Shown one piece after another: positions 53,546 to 61,473 of a stretch of 63,194 nucleotides of DNA; positions within the stretch are counted from its first letter, which is position 1; each line of letters opens with the position of its first letter. The position numbers were made by a program, and so were the translations under genes. The notes beneath the pieces are model-generated. The model did no database searches. It was not told the origin of the DNA and saw only the letters and a program-made list of their open reading frames with translations. The stretch comes from an uncultured Porphyromonadaceae bacterium (GTDB taxonomy: Bacteria; Bacteroidota; Bacteroidia; Bacteroidales; Muribaculaceae): positions 1-63,194 of the forward strand of contig CAMJZI010000004.1 in the NCBI GenBank assembly GCA_946410185.1. Reading direction: 5' to 3'.

Positions 53546-53553
53546 TAATTTTG
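53546..53553 (+). promoter_or_regulatory. -7 box for the redox gene cluster
   Basis: TAATTTTG, about 80 nt before the first flavodoxin-like gene. No clear -33 element. Confidence 0.4.
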
Positions 53554-53634
53554 CGTGACAAGAACTTAAATATGACCGAGCATCGTCATTGTCTCGATTA
53601 ATTCACATTAACAACCAAATAAAACCCGAAAACA

Positions 53635-54150
53635 ATGAACATTCTGATTCTACAATCCTCACCGAGGGCTAAAGGTAACACCGCGTGGATGGCACAAGAG
53701 TACAAGAACGCCGCCGAGGCTGCAGGGCACCAGGTGACGCTGGTCGACGTGTCGCACAAGAAGATTGCCGGTTGTCTGGCTTGTGAATACTGCCACACCA
53801 AGGGCGATGGCGCCTGCATCCAGAAGGACGACATGCAGGAACTCTATCCGCTCATGGCCCAGGCCGAGGTGCTGGTGCTGGCCGCACCCATCTATTATTT
53901 CACGCTCTGTGCCCAGATTCAGGCACCCATCCAGCGCATGTACTGTGTGAACAAGCCGGCAAAGGTCAGCAAGATGGCCCTGCTGCTCTCTTCTTATTCG
54001 CCTGGCGTGTATGACGGAGCCAAGGCCGAGTATCGCGACATCTGTAATTACTGGAGCGCCGAGGACACGGGCATTGTCACAGCCAATGTCGAAGAGCAGA
54101 AGACCGAAGAGACCAAAGCCAAAATCGAGGCGCTGGTGGGCAACCTGTAA
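53635..54150 (+). CDS. Flavodoxin-fold NAD(P)H-dependent FMN oxidoreductase, copy 1
   Basis: 171-residue cytoplasmic FMN protein of the NADPH-dependent FMN reductase / iron-sulfur flavoprotein group. The FMN phosphate loop is QSSPRAKGNTAWMAQE. A CLACEYCHTKGDGAC stretch matches the Cys-rich region of iron-sulfur flavoproteins, and LAAPIYYFTLCAQIQ is the second FMN contact. It starts the close-packed series of small redox genes to 58181. Confidence 0.88.
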   Translation: MNILILQSSPRAKGNTAWMAQEYKNAAEAAGHQVTLVDVSHKKIAGCLACEYCHTKGDGACIQKDDMQELYPLMAQAEVLVLAAPIYYFTLCAQIQAPIQRMYCVNKPAKVSKMALLLSSYSPGVYDGAKAEYRDICNYWSAEDTGIVTANVEEQKTEETKAKIEALVGNL

Positions 54151-54164
54151 TCGTCACGCAGTTC

Positions 54165-54707
54165 ATGATCGACAAGATTATCGAGTTTAACAAGGCATTT
54201 GTCGCCAGCAAGGGATACGAGCAGTACCTGGCCGATAAATACCCTGACAAAAAGTTGGCGGTGCTCTCATGCATGGACACCAGGCTGACCGAACTGCTCC
54301 CTGCAGCATTGGGCCTGAAAAACGGGGATGCCAAAATCATCAAGAATGCGGGAGGCCTTGTGATTTCACCATTCGACTCGGCTATGCGCAGCCTCATTGT
54401 TGCCATTTATGAGTTGGGCGTGCAGCACGTCATGGTAGTGGCACACAGCAGCTGTGGCGCCTGTCACATGAGTTATGATCACTTCCATCACGAGATGATT
54501 GCCCGCGGAGTTACCGACCAGACTCTCGACACCATCCGTCAGTGCGGCATCGACTTGGACCACTGGCTGGAAGGCTTTAAGGACACTCCCGAGTCGGTAC
54601 GCAAGACCGTGGCCGCAATCAAGAGCCATCCGCTCGTCCCCAAGGATGTCGTGGTTCGCGGCTTTATTATCGACTCGGTGACGGGAGCCCTCGACGAGAT
54701 CGTGTGA
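54165..54707 (+). CDS. Beta-class carbonic anhydrase
   Basis: 180-residue zinc enzyme interconverting CO2 and bicarbonate. Zinc ligands Cys36, His94 and Cys97 (LSCMDTRL and HSSCGAC) and the Asp38/Arg40 dyad are all present. It is shorter than plant-type enzymes and resembles compact bacterial beta-CAs. It lies 14 nt after the flavodoxin-like gene. Confidence 0.93.
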   Translation: MIDKIIEFNKAFVASKGYEQYLADKYPDKKLAVLSCMDTRLTELLPAALGLKNGDAKIIKNAGGLVISPFDSAMRSLIVAIYELGVQHVMVVAHSSCGACHMSYDHFHHEMIARGVTDQTLDTIRQCGIDLDHWLEGFKDTPESVRKTVAAIKSHPLVPKDVVVRGFIIDSVTGALDEIV

Positions 54708-54758
54708 CCTGTCTTATCAGGAAAAAGAAACAACGACGATTTTGAGAAAGTATATATT

Positions 54759-55370
54759 ATGATGAAACGTTTTATTTTGTGTGTGATGGCTATGCTTGGC
54801 GTGATGGCGCTCACGGCGCAGGATGTGTATGAGAACGAAGTGTTGAACACGATTATGGCGCGGCGTTCGGTGCGCCAGTACATGGACAAGCCCGTTGAAC
54901 ATGAGAAACTGGCAGTTGTGGTGCGTGCAGGCATCAATGCCCCCAGTGGCATGAATCGCCAGCCATGGGTGATTCGAGTGGTCGAAGACCAGCAGCTCAT
55001 TGCCGATGTGAACAAGGTGTTCATGCAGGAGAATCCTGAGCAGGTGAAGCGTGACCCGAATTTCAAGAATATGTTCCGCAACGCGCCTAACTTGATCTGC
55101 GTATGCACCCCGGCTCAGGGTGGGGGAGAACTTGATGCAGGATTGCTGGGTGAGAACATGATGCTGGCGGCACAGTCGTTGGGGCTGGGCACATGTTGCC
55201 TGGGCGGCCCTGTACGTTTCTTGCTGGCCAATGAGAATTGTAAATTCTTCCTTGATCGCCTCGACATCCCCGAGGACTACAAACTCAACTACATCATTGC
55301 CATCGGTTATCCCGCCGAGCAGCCCCAGGCCAAGCCCCGTGATGATTCCAAGGTAAAATACATCAAGTGA
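54759..55370 (+). CDS. Exported nitroreductase-family protein
   Basis: 203-residue nitroreductase with an N-terminal signal peptide (MKRFILCVMAMLGVMALTAQ), unusual for an FMN enzyme. Family features: ARRSVRQYMDKPVEHEKL, NAPSGMNRQPWVIRVV, a central AQSLGLGTCCLGGPV, and GYPAEQPQAKPR at the end. Substrate unknown. If it is really exported, the flavin must be loaded outside the cytoplasm, or the protein crosses the membrane folded. Confidence 0.85.
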   Translation: MMKRFILCVMAMLGVMALTAQDVYENEVLNTIMARRSVRQYMDKPVEHEKLAVVVRAGINAPSGMNRQPWVIRVVEDQQLIADVNKVFMQENPEQVKRDPNFKNMFRNAPNLICVCTPAQGGGELDAGLLGENMMLAAQSLGLGTCCLGGPVRFLLANENCKFFLDRLDIPEDYKLNYIIAIGYPAEQPQAKPRDDSKVKYIK

Positions 55371-55377
55371 ATACTGA

Positions 55378-55689
55378 ATGAAGGACAATAAACAGCAAAT
55401 CGCGCGCATCAGGAGGATGGAGCGCCACCTCAATGCTGCCGTAGCAGCTGCCAAGCGCCTCGAGGCCGCCCTCGACAAGTGGGAGTCAGTACAAGAGGCC
55501 ATTGCCGCCCTCGACGAGTATTACGGTAGCGACCTGTGGAAGCAAGACTTGGCCGATGACGAGGCGGGTCTGCTGCCCGATGACCTGAAGCGGGGCGTCC
55601 TCAGCGAGGACGGCATCTGGAACCTCTTGGAGGATGCCCGTGCCATCACGGCACGCATCCAGGGGAAACAGGATGTACGGACCTGTTGA
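55378..55689 (+). CDS. DUF4298 protein
   Basis: 103-residue, mostly helical cytoplasmic protein starting KDNKQQIARIRRMERHLNAA, with SDLWKQDLADDEAGLLPDDLKRGVLSEDGI-type residues in the second half, the pattern of DUF4298. No catalytic residues recognised. It follows the exported nitroreductase by 7 nt. Confidence 0.75.
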   Translation: MKDNKQQIARIRRMERHLNAAVAAAKRLEAALDKWESVQEAIAALDEYYGSDLWKQDLADDEAGLLPDDLKRGVLSEDGIWNLLEDARAITARIQGKQDVRTC

Positions 55690-55722
55690 TTTGTTTTTTT
55701 GAGTGAGAATTACTTAAAAAGT

Positions 55723-56547
55723 ATGGAATACAAGACGTTGAATAATGGTGCGGAGATGCCGATGGTGGGGCTGGGGGTGTATGACATTCCAGAGCGAGAA
55801 ACGCAACGGGTGGTAGAAGACGCCATCAGCGTGGGCTATCGAAGCATCGACACAGCGGCGATGTATTACAATGAGCGGGGTGTGGGCGATGCGGTCCGTG
55901 CTTGTGGCGTTCCCCGCGAGCAACTGTTTGTCACGACCAAGATATGCGAGCCGTGTTACACTCGTGACGAAACGATGCGCACGGTGGAACACTCGATGCG
56001 GGAGTTGCGTCTCGACTATGCCGACCTGATGTTGTTGCACTGGCCCGTGGGACGTCCTGCCGTGATGTGGCGGGCACTGGAGGAATTGTACAAGCAGGGG
56101 CTTTTCCGCGCCATTGGCGTGTCTAATTTCTATCCTAACTCATTCCCCGCGATTGTCGAGTCGGGAGACGTGATGCCCGTGGTCAACCAGTGCGAGACCA
56201 GCGTGCTCTACCAGCAGCGTGAGATGCTTAAGTACTTGCGCCCCTATGGCGTGGATCTCGAGGCCTGGAGCCCGCTGGCCGAGGGCAAACATGGCATTTT
56301 CAAGAATGCTACCTTGACAGCCATTGGCCGGCAATACGGTAAGACGGCTGCCCAGGTTGCCCTCAGATTCCTTGTTCAGCAAGGCATTATAGTCATCCCT
56401 AAGACCACCCATGTGGAGCGCATGCGCGAGAACATTGATTTGTTTGATTTCACGCTCAGCGGCGACGATTTACAGGCCATCCAACGCTTGGACACGGGCC
56501 ACAACGTTACCGGCTGGCCTTCGGACGCGCTAACCTATCCTGTATAA
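55723..56547 (+). CDS. Aldo/keto reductase
   Basis: 274-residue NADPH-dependent reductase of the 2,5-diketo-D-gluconate reductase type. The catalytic tetrad is present: Asp and Tyr in SIDTAAMYYNERGVG, Lys in TTKICEP, His in LLHWPVG. The C-terminal IPKTTHVERMRENIDLFDF contacts the cofactor. MEYKTLNNG at 55723 is the usual start; the frame opens eight residues earlier. The substrate is unknown. Confidence 0.92.
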   Translation: MEYKTLNNGAEMPMVGLGVYDIPERETQRVVEDAISVGYRSIDTAAMYYNERGVGDAVRACGVPREQLFVTTKICEPCYTRDETMRTVEHSMRELRLDYADLMLLHWPVGRPAVMWRALEELYKQGLFRAIGVSNFYPNSFPAIVESGDVMPVVNQCETSVLYQQREMLKYLRPYGVDLEAWSPLAEGKHGIFKNATLTAIGRQYGKTAAQVALRFLVQQGIIVIPKTTHVERMRENIDLFDFTLSGDDLQAIQRLDTGHNVTGWPSDALTYPV

Positions 56548-56568
56548 AACCCTTTAACCAATTAAGCA

Positions 56569-57261
56569 ATGATGACGCTACAAGAAGCAATTCAAGCCCG
56601 CCACAGTGTGAGGTATTACAAGGAGCAGCCGTTATCCGATGACCATGCCCGCCAGCTGCAAGACATGATTGCAGGGTTGAACCGTGAGGGGCAGCTGCAC
56701 ATCCAGTTGATACAGAACGAGCCGAAGGCTTTCTTGGGACCGCTGGCCCGCTACGGCAAATTCCGTGGTGTGACCAATTATCTGGTCATGGCTGGCGTGA
56801 AGGCCGGCGACCTGGACTACCGCATTGGCTACTATGGCGAGCAACTTGTGCTTTTTGCCCAAGCCATCGGGTTGAACACCTGCTGGGTAGGCCTGAGTTA
56901 CACCAAGGTGCCGGGCACCTATGTTCTCAACGAGGGAGAGGTCATCAAGGCCTACATCTCCATCGGCTACGGCGAGACGCAGGGCGTGTCGCACAAGGTA
57001 AAGCGCATCGACCAGGTGAGCAATGTGGACGGGAACTCGCCCGAATGGTTCCGCCGCGGTGTCGAAGCCGCCCTGCTGGCCCCCACCGCCATCAACCAGC
57101 AGAAGTTTTCCTTCGAGTTGCAGCCCACCGATCCGGGCCAACTGCCCCGCGTCCTTGCCAAGCGCCATTTCTCTATCGTGGGCTATACCCACATGGATCT
57201 GGGAATCGTCAAGTATCACTTTGAGGTCGCCGCTGGAACCGAGAATTTCCAGTGGGCTTGA
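56569..57261 (+). CDS. Nitroreductase-family protein (TM1586-type)
   Basis: 230-residue cytoplasmic flavoprotein with two half-domains, as in TM1586-like putative nitroreductases. QARHSVRYYKEQPLSD starts the first half, GEQLVLFAQAIGLNTCWVGL the dimer/FMN region, and SPEWFRRGVEAALLAPTAINQQKF the second half. It lies 21 nt behind the aldo/keto reductase. Confidence 0.85.
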   Translation: MMTLQEAIQARHSVRYYKEQPLSDDHARQLQDMIAGLNREGQLHIQLIQNEPKAFLGPLARYGKFRGVTNYLVMAGVKAGDLDYRIGYYGEQLVLFAQAIGLNTCWVGLSYTKVPGTYVLNEGEVIKAYISIGYGETQGVSHKVKRIDQVSNVDGNSPEWFRRGVEAALLAPTAINQQKFSFELQPTDPGQLPRVLAKRHFSIVGYTHMDLGIVKYHFEVAAGTENFQWA

Positions 57262-57295
57262 CACAAGTCAAAATATCTATTGAATCAATTATAAT

Positions 57296-57832
57296 ATGAA
57301 GAAAGTAATCGTGATTTCAACAAGTCTGCGCCCGGGCTCAAACAGCGACATACTCGCTGATAGCTTTATCGAAGGCGCTGTTGCCGCTGGCAACGAGGTC
57401 GAGAAGATCTCTCTTGTGGGCAAGAACATCCAGTTCTGCAAGGGTTGCCTGGCCTGTCAAAAGTTGGGCCGTTGCGTCATCAACGATGATGTGAACGACA
57501 TTATGGCCCAGGTTCTGAAAGCCGATGCCGTGGTGTGGGCAACCCCCATCTACTACTATGAAATGAGCGGCCAGATGAAGACTCTCATCGACCGCATGAA
57601 CGCCATGTACCCGCTGGATTACCAGTTCCGCGACGTTTATCTGCTGACTACCGCCGCCGAGGACGAGCCACACGTTCCCCAGCGTGCCGAGGCTGGCCTG
57701 ATGGGCTGGATCGACTGCTATCCCAAGAGCCGGTTGGCTGGAACGCTGTTCTGCGGCGGCGTGAACGATGCCCGCGACATCCAGGGCAACCACAAGCTGC
57801 AGGTTGCCTACGCTATGGGAAAAGACATCTGA
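57296..57832 (+). CDS. Flavodoxin-fold NAD(P)H-dependent FMN oxidoreductase, copy 2
   Basis: 178-residue relative of the gene at 53635, with STSLRPGSNSDILADSF as the FMN loop, a CKGCLACQKLGRC cysteine cluster and WATPIYYYEMSGQMKTLIDR. Together with copy 1 it brackets the redox series. Confidence 0.88.
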   Translation: MKKVIVISTSLRPGSNSDILADSFIEGAVAAGNEVEKISLVGKNIQFCKGCLACQKLGRCVINDDVNDIMAQVLKADAVVWATPIYYYEMSGQMKTLIDRMNAMYPLDYQFRDVYLLTTAAEDEPHVPQRAEAGLMGWIDCYPKSRLAGTLFCGGVNDARDIQGNHKLQVAYAMGKDI

Positions 57833-57833
57833 G

Positions 57834-58181
57834 ATGAATATTGAAGATTACAGGGAGTTTTGCCTCTCGTTGGGCGACGATGTGGAAGAGAAACTCCCTT
57901 TCACTGCATTCCGCTATGCCAGTGGCGTGCTGGTGTTCTATGTTCACGGCCACATGTTCTCATTCTTCGATTGTGATGATTTCAGCGTCGTCACCCTCAA
58001 GTGTCAGCCGGACCGTATCGACGAACTGCGTGCCGCTCACGATTGCATCGGCAAACCCTTTAATATGTCATCAAAGCACTGGATAGGCATAAACCCTTGC
58101 ACAGCCCCCGATGACCTCTTGCAGGAACTCACCCGTAACTCCTACAACATCGTCAAGGCCAAGTACAAAAAGAAATCCTGA
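57834..58181 (+). CDS. MmcQ/YjbR family protein
   Basis: 115-residue protein of the MmcQ/YjbR (CyaY-like fold) family: MNIEDYREFCLSLGDDVEEKLPF at the start, then FALK-like strands (VVTLKCQPDRIDELR) and SKHWIGINP near the end. DNA binding has been proposed for the fold. The ATG lies 1 nt after the previous stop, so it is translationally coupled to it. Confidence 0.85.
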   Translation: MNIEDYREFCLSLGDDVEEKLPFTAFRYASGVLVFYVHGHMFSFFDCDDFSVVTLKCQPDRIDELRAAHDCIGKPFNMSSKHWIGINPCTAPDDLLQELTRNSYNIVKAKYKKKS

Positions 58182-58205
58182 GCATCACGTTGTCTCCTTG
58201 ATGGG

Positions 58206-58556
58206 CTATCCTCTGTATTTATTGAGGATTTTGTCAAGGGGTTTGCCCTTGGCAAGTTCATCGACAAGCTTGTCAAGGACTCGCAGGTCACGCATCCTGG
58301 CGTCTTCGATTTCCTCGATGCGCACGCCGCAGATGGTACCCTTCACGTTCAGGCGGGCAGGATTCATGGCTGGCGCGTGGTCTAGAAAGTCACCGTAGGA
58401 TGATTTGCTCTTGAGCAGGGCATCCAGTTCATCGTTGGTGTAGCCGGTCAGCCATGTTGTCACGGCATACACTTCTTCAATCGACCGCCCTTTCCGCTCA
58501 GCCTTGGCAATGAGCAGCGGGAACACCTTCGAGAATTTCATTTCAAATACATCCAT
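58206..58556 (-). CDS. DUF2200 protein
   Basis: 116-residue cytoplasmic protein: MKFSKVFPLLIAKAERKGRS, VYAVTTWLTGYTNDEL and NPARLNVKGTICGVRIEEIED match DUF2200. No known activity. It converges with the MmcQ gene across a 24-nt gap. A second in-frame ATG five codons in (MKFSKV) is possible as the start. Confidence 0.8.
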   Translation of the reverse strand: MDVFEMKFSKVFPLLIAKAERKGRSIEEVYAVTTWLTGYTNDELDALLKSKSSYGDFLDHAPAMNPARLNVKGTICGVRIEEIEDARMRDLRVLDKLVDELAKGKPLDKILNKYRG

Positions 58557-58604
58557 GATTTCTTAGTTATTAAAGTTGCGCAAAGCAGAGCGCATAGTTT
58601 TGAT

Positions 58605-58970
58605 TTACTGAATATTAGTGATGAATGCAGCGATGCCCAATGTCGTAAGTAACATGATAGTTGTGACGGTAATCAACCGAGAGTTATTAATCAGCCATTG
58701 CACCAGTGCAAATTGAGTCTTGAAGGAAAAGACAGGAACATCCATTGGTACCGATAGGATGTAGGCCATGGCGATGCATCCTCCCATGATTCCTGCAATG
58801 AATGCTGCCACCATAGCCACCTTGTAGCGACGCAGGGTCGCTTCTTGATGCTGCTTGATATATTCCACAGCATCCAGGCGCTTGGTGAGCGATGCCATGA
58901 AGGCGTCATGGTCGTCGAAATGCGGTTTCTGGGCGAGGAAAAGTTCCTCGAGGGCGTTATCTTTGTTCAT
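58605..58970 (-). CDS. Putative anti-sigma membrane protein
   Basis: 121-residue protein with a soluble N-terminus of ~45 residues and two membrane segments (~48-70 and ~95-118). It overlaps the sigma factor gene by 4 nt, the usual place for an anti-sigma or sigma-coupled membrane protein in Bacteroidales. I see no zinc-binding anti-sigma motif, so the role is inferred from position. Confidence 0.65.
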   Translation of the reverse strand: MNKDNALEELFLAQKPHFDDHDAFMASLTKRLDAVEYIKQHQEATLRRYKVAMVAAFIAGIMGGCIAMAYILSVPMDVPVFSFKTQFALVQWLINNSRLITVTTIMLLTTLGIAAFITNIQ

Positions 58971-59443
58971 AACTGTAGTCTTGATTTAAGTTTGTCTCGT
59001 CCCCGGGAGAGTTGCTGCTTGACGGCACCTTCGGTCGTCTCGGTGATTGTTGCAATCTCCTTGATGCTGTATCCGTTGAGGTAAAACAGCGTGATGGCCG
59101 AGCGTTCCTTGGGCGGCAGTGTGCGAAGGGCCAGGTAGAGGTCCTGATGTTCATAGGTAGCATCGGCCTCGTTGTCGCCGATGAAGGTCCGCGCTTCATC
59201 GATGCTGTCCATCGTGCGGCAACTTGCCTTGTGGTTGAGGAAGGTGTTGCAGGCAATCTTGAAAAGCCACGAGCGGAACTTCCCTTTATTCTGATAACCC
59301 GTCAGCGAGAGGTAGGCTTTGACCAGGGCATCCTGGGCCAGGTCGTCGGCATCGTCCTTGTTGCCGCAGCACAGGGCGAGCAAGAAGCCTCGCAGGGCCT
59401 CTTGCTCACGCTCGACATGCGATATGAACACTTCGCGGGTCAC
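58967..59443 (-). CDS. ECF-type RNA polymerase sigma factor
   Basis: 158-residue extracytoplasmic-function sigma factor. Region 2 covers residues ~25-75 (DDLAQDALVKAYLSLTGYQNKGKFRSWLF-type sequence). Region 4 covers ~105-155 (LPPKERSAITLFYLNGYSIKE, then TTEGAVKQQLSRGRDKLKS). Part of a three-gene unit with the flanking membrane proteins. Confidence 0.92.
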   Translation of the reverse strand: MTREVFISHVEREQEALRGFLLALCCGNKDDADDLAQDALVKAYLSLTGYQNKGKFRSWLFKIACNTFLNHKASCRTMDSIDEARTFIGDNEADATYEHQDLYLALRTLPPKERSAITLFYLNGYSIKEIATITETTEGAVKQQLSRGRDKLKSRLQL

Positions 59444-59446
59444 AGG

Positions 59447-59893
59447 TTACGCCTCGCCCATCAACATTTTCTCCTCGGCCTCTATCTCCTTGGCAAGCAT
59501 TTTCTTGCCCACGAAATAATTGATGAGGAAGGCGATACCCACCCCGAGGGCTATCAAGCCGAAGCATACAGAAGCGAACGGGTCATCGGTGCCGCCACCG
59601 CCCACATAGCCAAGCCATGCACCAAGGCCTATCAAGCCGATGCCAAGCAGTGTGGTGAGGCATCCCCAAAGCAGTTTAGTGAGCAGTTTCTCCTTCAGCA
59701 ACATGGGCTTATGCGAAATCTTCTTCATGAGTTCTTCGATGTCCATTCCAGGATTCTTCTCGAGGGCGGCCAGCACGATTTGTGTGCGTTGATTGGTCTT
59801 ATTCATCTTCTTGCGAACACTAAACCATACGAGCATGATGGGAAGGACGCAACATATTGCAATCGGCACTAATATTCTAAACAGATGTTCCAT
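59447..59893 (-). CDS. DUF6249-like membrane protein
   Basis: 148-residue protein with one N-terminal membrane segment and two more at ~75-95 and ~105-128. It contains LVWFSVRKKMNKTNQR and AALEKNPGMDIEELMKK, the pattern of DUF6249. First gene of the ECF unit, 3 nt before the sigma gene. In the 120-nt space upstream I see no TAnnTTTG box on the minus strand, so the unit may use another promoter type, perhaps its own sigma factor. Confidence 0.72.
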   Translation of the reverse strand: MEHLFRILVPIAICCVLPIMLVWFSVRKKMNKTNQRTQIVLAALEKNPGMDIEELMKKISHKPMLLKEKLLTKLLWGCLTTLLGIGLIGLGAWLGYVGGGGTDDPFASVCFGLIALGVGIAFLINYFVGKKMLAKEIEAEEKMLMGEA

Positions 59894-60013
59894 TTTTTTA
59901 TTGAATTATGACGTTAAACTTTTGACTTATTGAACCGGTCACTTACATAACAGATCAAAAAGCCAAAAGGTGACATCCATCACAAACTTTTCATTGCAGT
60001 AATAGGTTCTTTC

Positions 60014-60361
60014 CTATTCTTGGCTCTGGTCCCTTCGGATGAATTCTTCTCGGAATGCGTACAAAGGAATGCGCTCCAGCCTGTCACTATATGAGTGTGG
60101 TTTCATCGACAGCAGAATGCCGTTTAAGGTCGTGTTTTTGGAAAGGAAGGTCTTCATCGATTTGGCATGAACATTTTCCTCGGCTTTCACTTCGACGGGA
60201 TAAGCCTCTGTGCCAATTTGGATAACATAATCCAATTCAATGCGGGAATTTTCTGCGCTATAATAGAACAAAGGCAAATGTGTCCCTTGCATCTGCATGC
60301 AGACGTATAGCTCGGTAAAGGCACCTTTGTACTTCTGTTTTTTCTCTAAACTCGCTATTTC
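60014..60361 (-). pseudogene. C-terminal remnant of a DUF4143 AAA-type ATPase
   Basis: Reading the minus strand from after a TGA near 60362, the frame gives KYKGAFTELYVCMQMQG, LFYYSAENSRIELDYVIQ and PVEVKAEENVHAKSMK, the end of a DUF4143 domain. Intact relatives are ~400 residues with an N-terminal ATPase; that part is missing, and the sugar-kinase gene ends about 12 nt upstream. The first ATG in frame (60298) falls inside the domain. I read this as a deletion remnant. Confidence 0.75.
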
Positions 60362-60373
60362 TTGTCAAAAAAC

Positions 60374-61462
60374 CTATAACAGGCTGTGGATGAAGGCGGC
60401 CATCATCTGGTCGTGGCAGCGCACGTCGCGGTAGAGGGCGAGCTGGTTGCGGGTGCGGTCCAGGTTGTGAGCGGGATACTTGATTTTGTAGTAAGTATCG
60501 CCGTTCAGGTAGTCGGTGAGGAACCGCACGCACTGCATGAAGGGGAACAGCGCTACGGCATAGGGCAACATCTCGATTTCAAGGGGCGTGAGGAACTCGC
60601 GGGCCGACTCAAGATAGCCAGTGGTGAAGGCCTTGAAAATTTCCTCGTTGAAGCCCACACGGGACAGGTCGGGGTCGTCCTCGGCAGTGAAGTTGGCCCC
60701 GGTGCGCAGGAAGTCGCCGTAGTCCGAGAAAATGAACGACGGCATCACCGTGTCGAGGTCAATGACGCACAGCACCTGGCCCTGCTGGTCAAACAGCATG
60801 TTGTTGACCTTGGTGTCGCAGTGACAGATTCGCTTGGGCAACTTGCCCTCGCGATGAAGTCGCTCAGCCTGGCACATCTCGTCGGCATCACGTTCCAGTT
60901 TCTCGACGATGTCGCGCACCTCAGCGAGGCGCCCGGCGGCATTGTTCTTGACGGCCTCGCGCAATTGTCGCATGCGCAGTTCCATGTTATGGAAATCGGG
61001 AATGGTCTCGCCCAGTGGCTCGGGCACATCGACCAGCATTTTCTCGAAGTGGCCGAAGGCCTTGCCGCAATCATGAGCATGTTCGGGCGTGACGGCTTCG
61101 TGCGTGACCGTGTCGGGGATGTATATCATTACGCGCCAGTAACGGTCGGCCTCATCGCGGTAATAGGTCTTGCCGCTGCGGGCCTTGACGAACTGTAGCA
61201 CCTTGCGATTGATGTCATCAGTGGCTGAGGCCTCCAATTTGAGGCGGATGTGGGCAGTCACGACCTCGATGTTGTGTTGCAGCAGGTCCACGTCCAGGAA
61301 GATGGCGTTGTTGATGCGTTGCAGCACATAGTCGGGCGCATCACCATCGGTCACGACGTGATAGGTGTCGTTGATGAGTCCATTGCCAAGCGGCTTGACT
61401 TCCTTGACCGTCCCCAATATCTCAAATTGTGCCAGAATCCCGGCAGTGTCAATCGTTCCCAT
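60374..61462 (-). CDS. Phosphotransferase-family sugar kinase (NahK-like)
   Basis: 362-residue APH-fold kinase. The N-terminus has PLGNGLINDTYHVV and YVLQRINNAIF, as in N-acetylhexosamine 1-kinases. The catalytic loop is ICHCDTKVNNMLFD, followed by the metal-binding VIDLDTVMPSFIFSDYGDFLR. It probably phosphorylates GalNAc or GlcNAc rather than an antibiotic. The ATG at 61462 avoids overlapping the upstream gene; the frame is open to 61528. Confidence 0.82.
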   Translation of the reverse strand: MGTIDTAGILAQFEILGTVKEVKPLGNGLINDTYHVVTDGDAPDYVLQRINNAIFLDVDLLQHNIEVVTAHIRLKLEASATDDINRKVLQFVKARSGKTYYRDEADRYWRVMIYIPDTVTHEAVTPEHAHDCGKAFGHFEKMLVDVPEPLGETIPDFHNMELRMRQLREAVKNNAAGRLAEVRDIVEKLERDADEMCQAERLHREGKLPKRICHCDTKVNNMLFDQQGQVLCVIDLDTVMPSFIFSDYGDFLRTGANFTAEDDPDLSRVGFNEEIFKAFTTGYLESAREFLTPLEIEMLPYAVALFPFMQCVRFLTDYLNGDTYYKIKYPAHNLDRTRNQLALYRDVRCHDQMMAAFIHSLL

Positions 61463-61473
61463 AAAGCAATGGA

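Noticed and set aside
60374-61462. Aminoglycoside-resistance phosphotransferase
   Set aside because: The N-terminal motifs and pairing with a GH109-like gene fit a sugar kinase.
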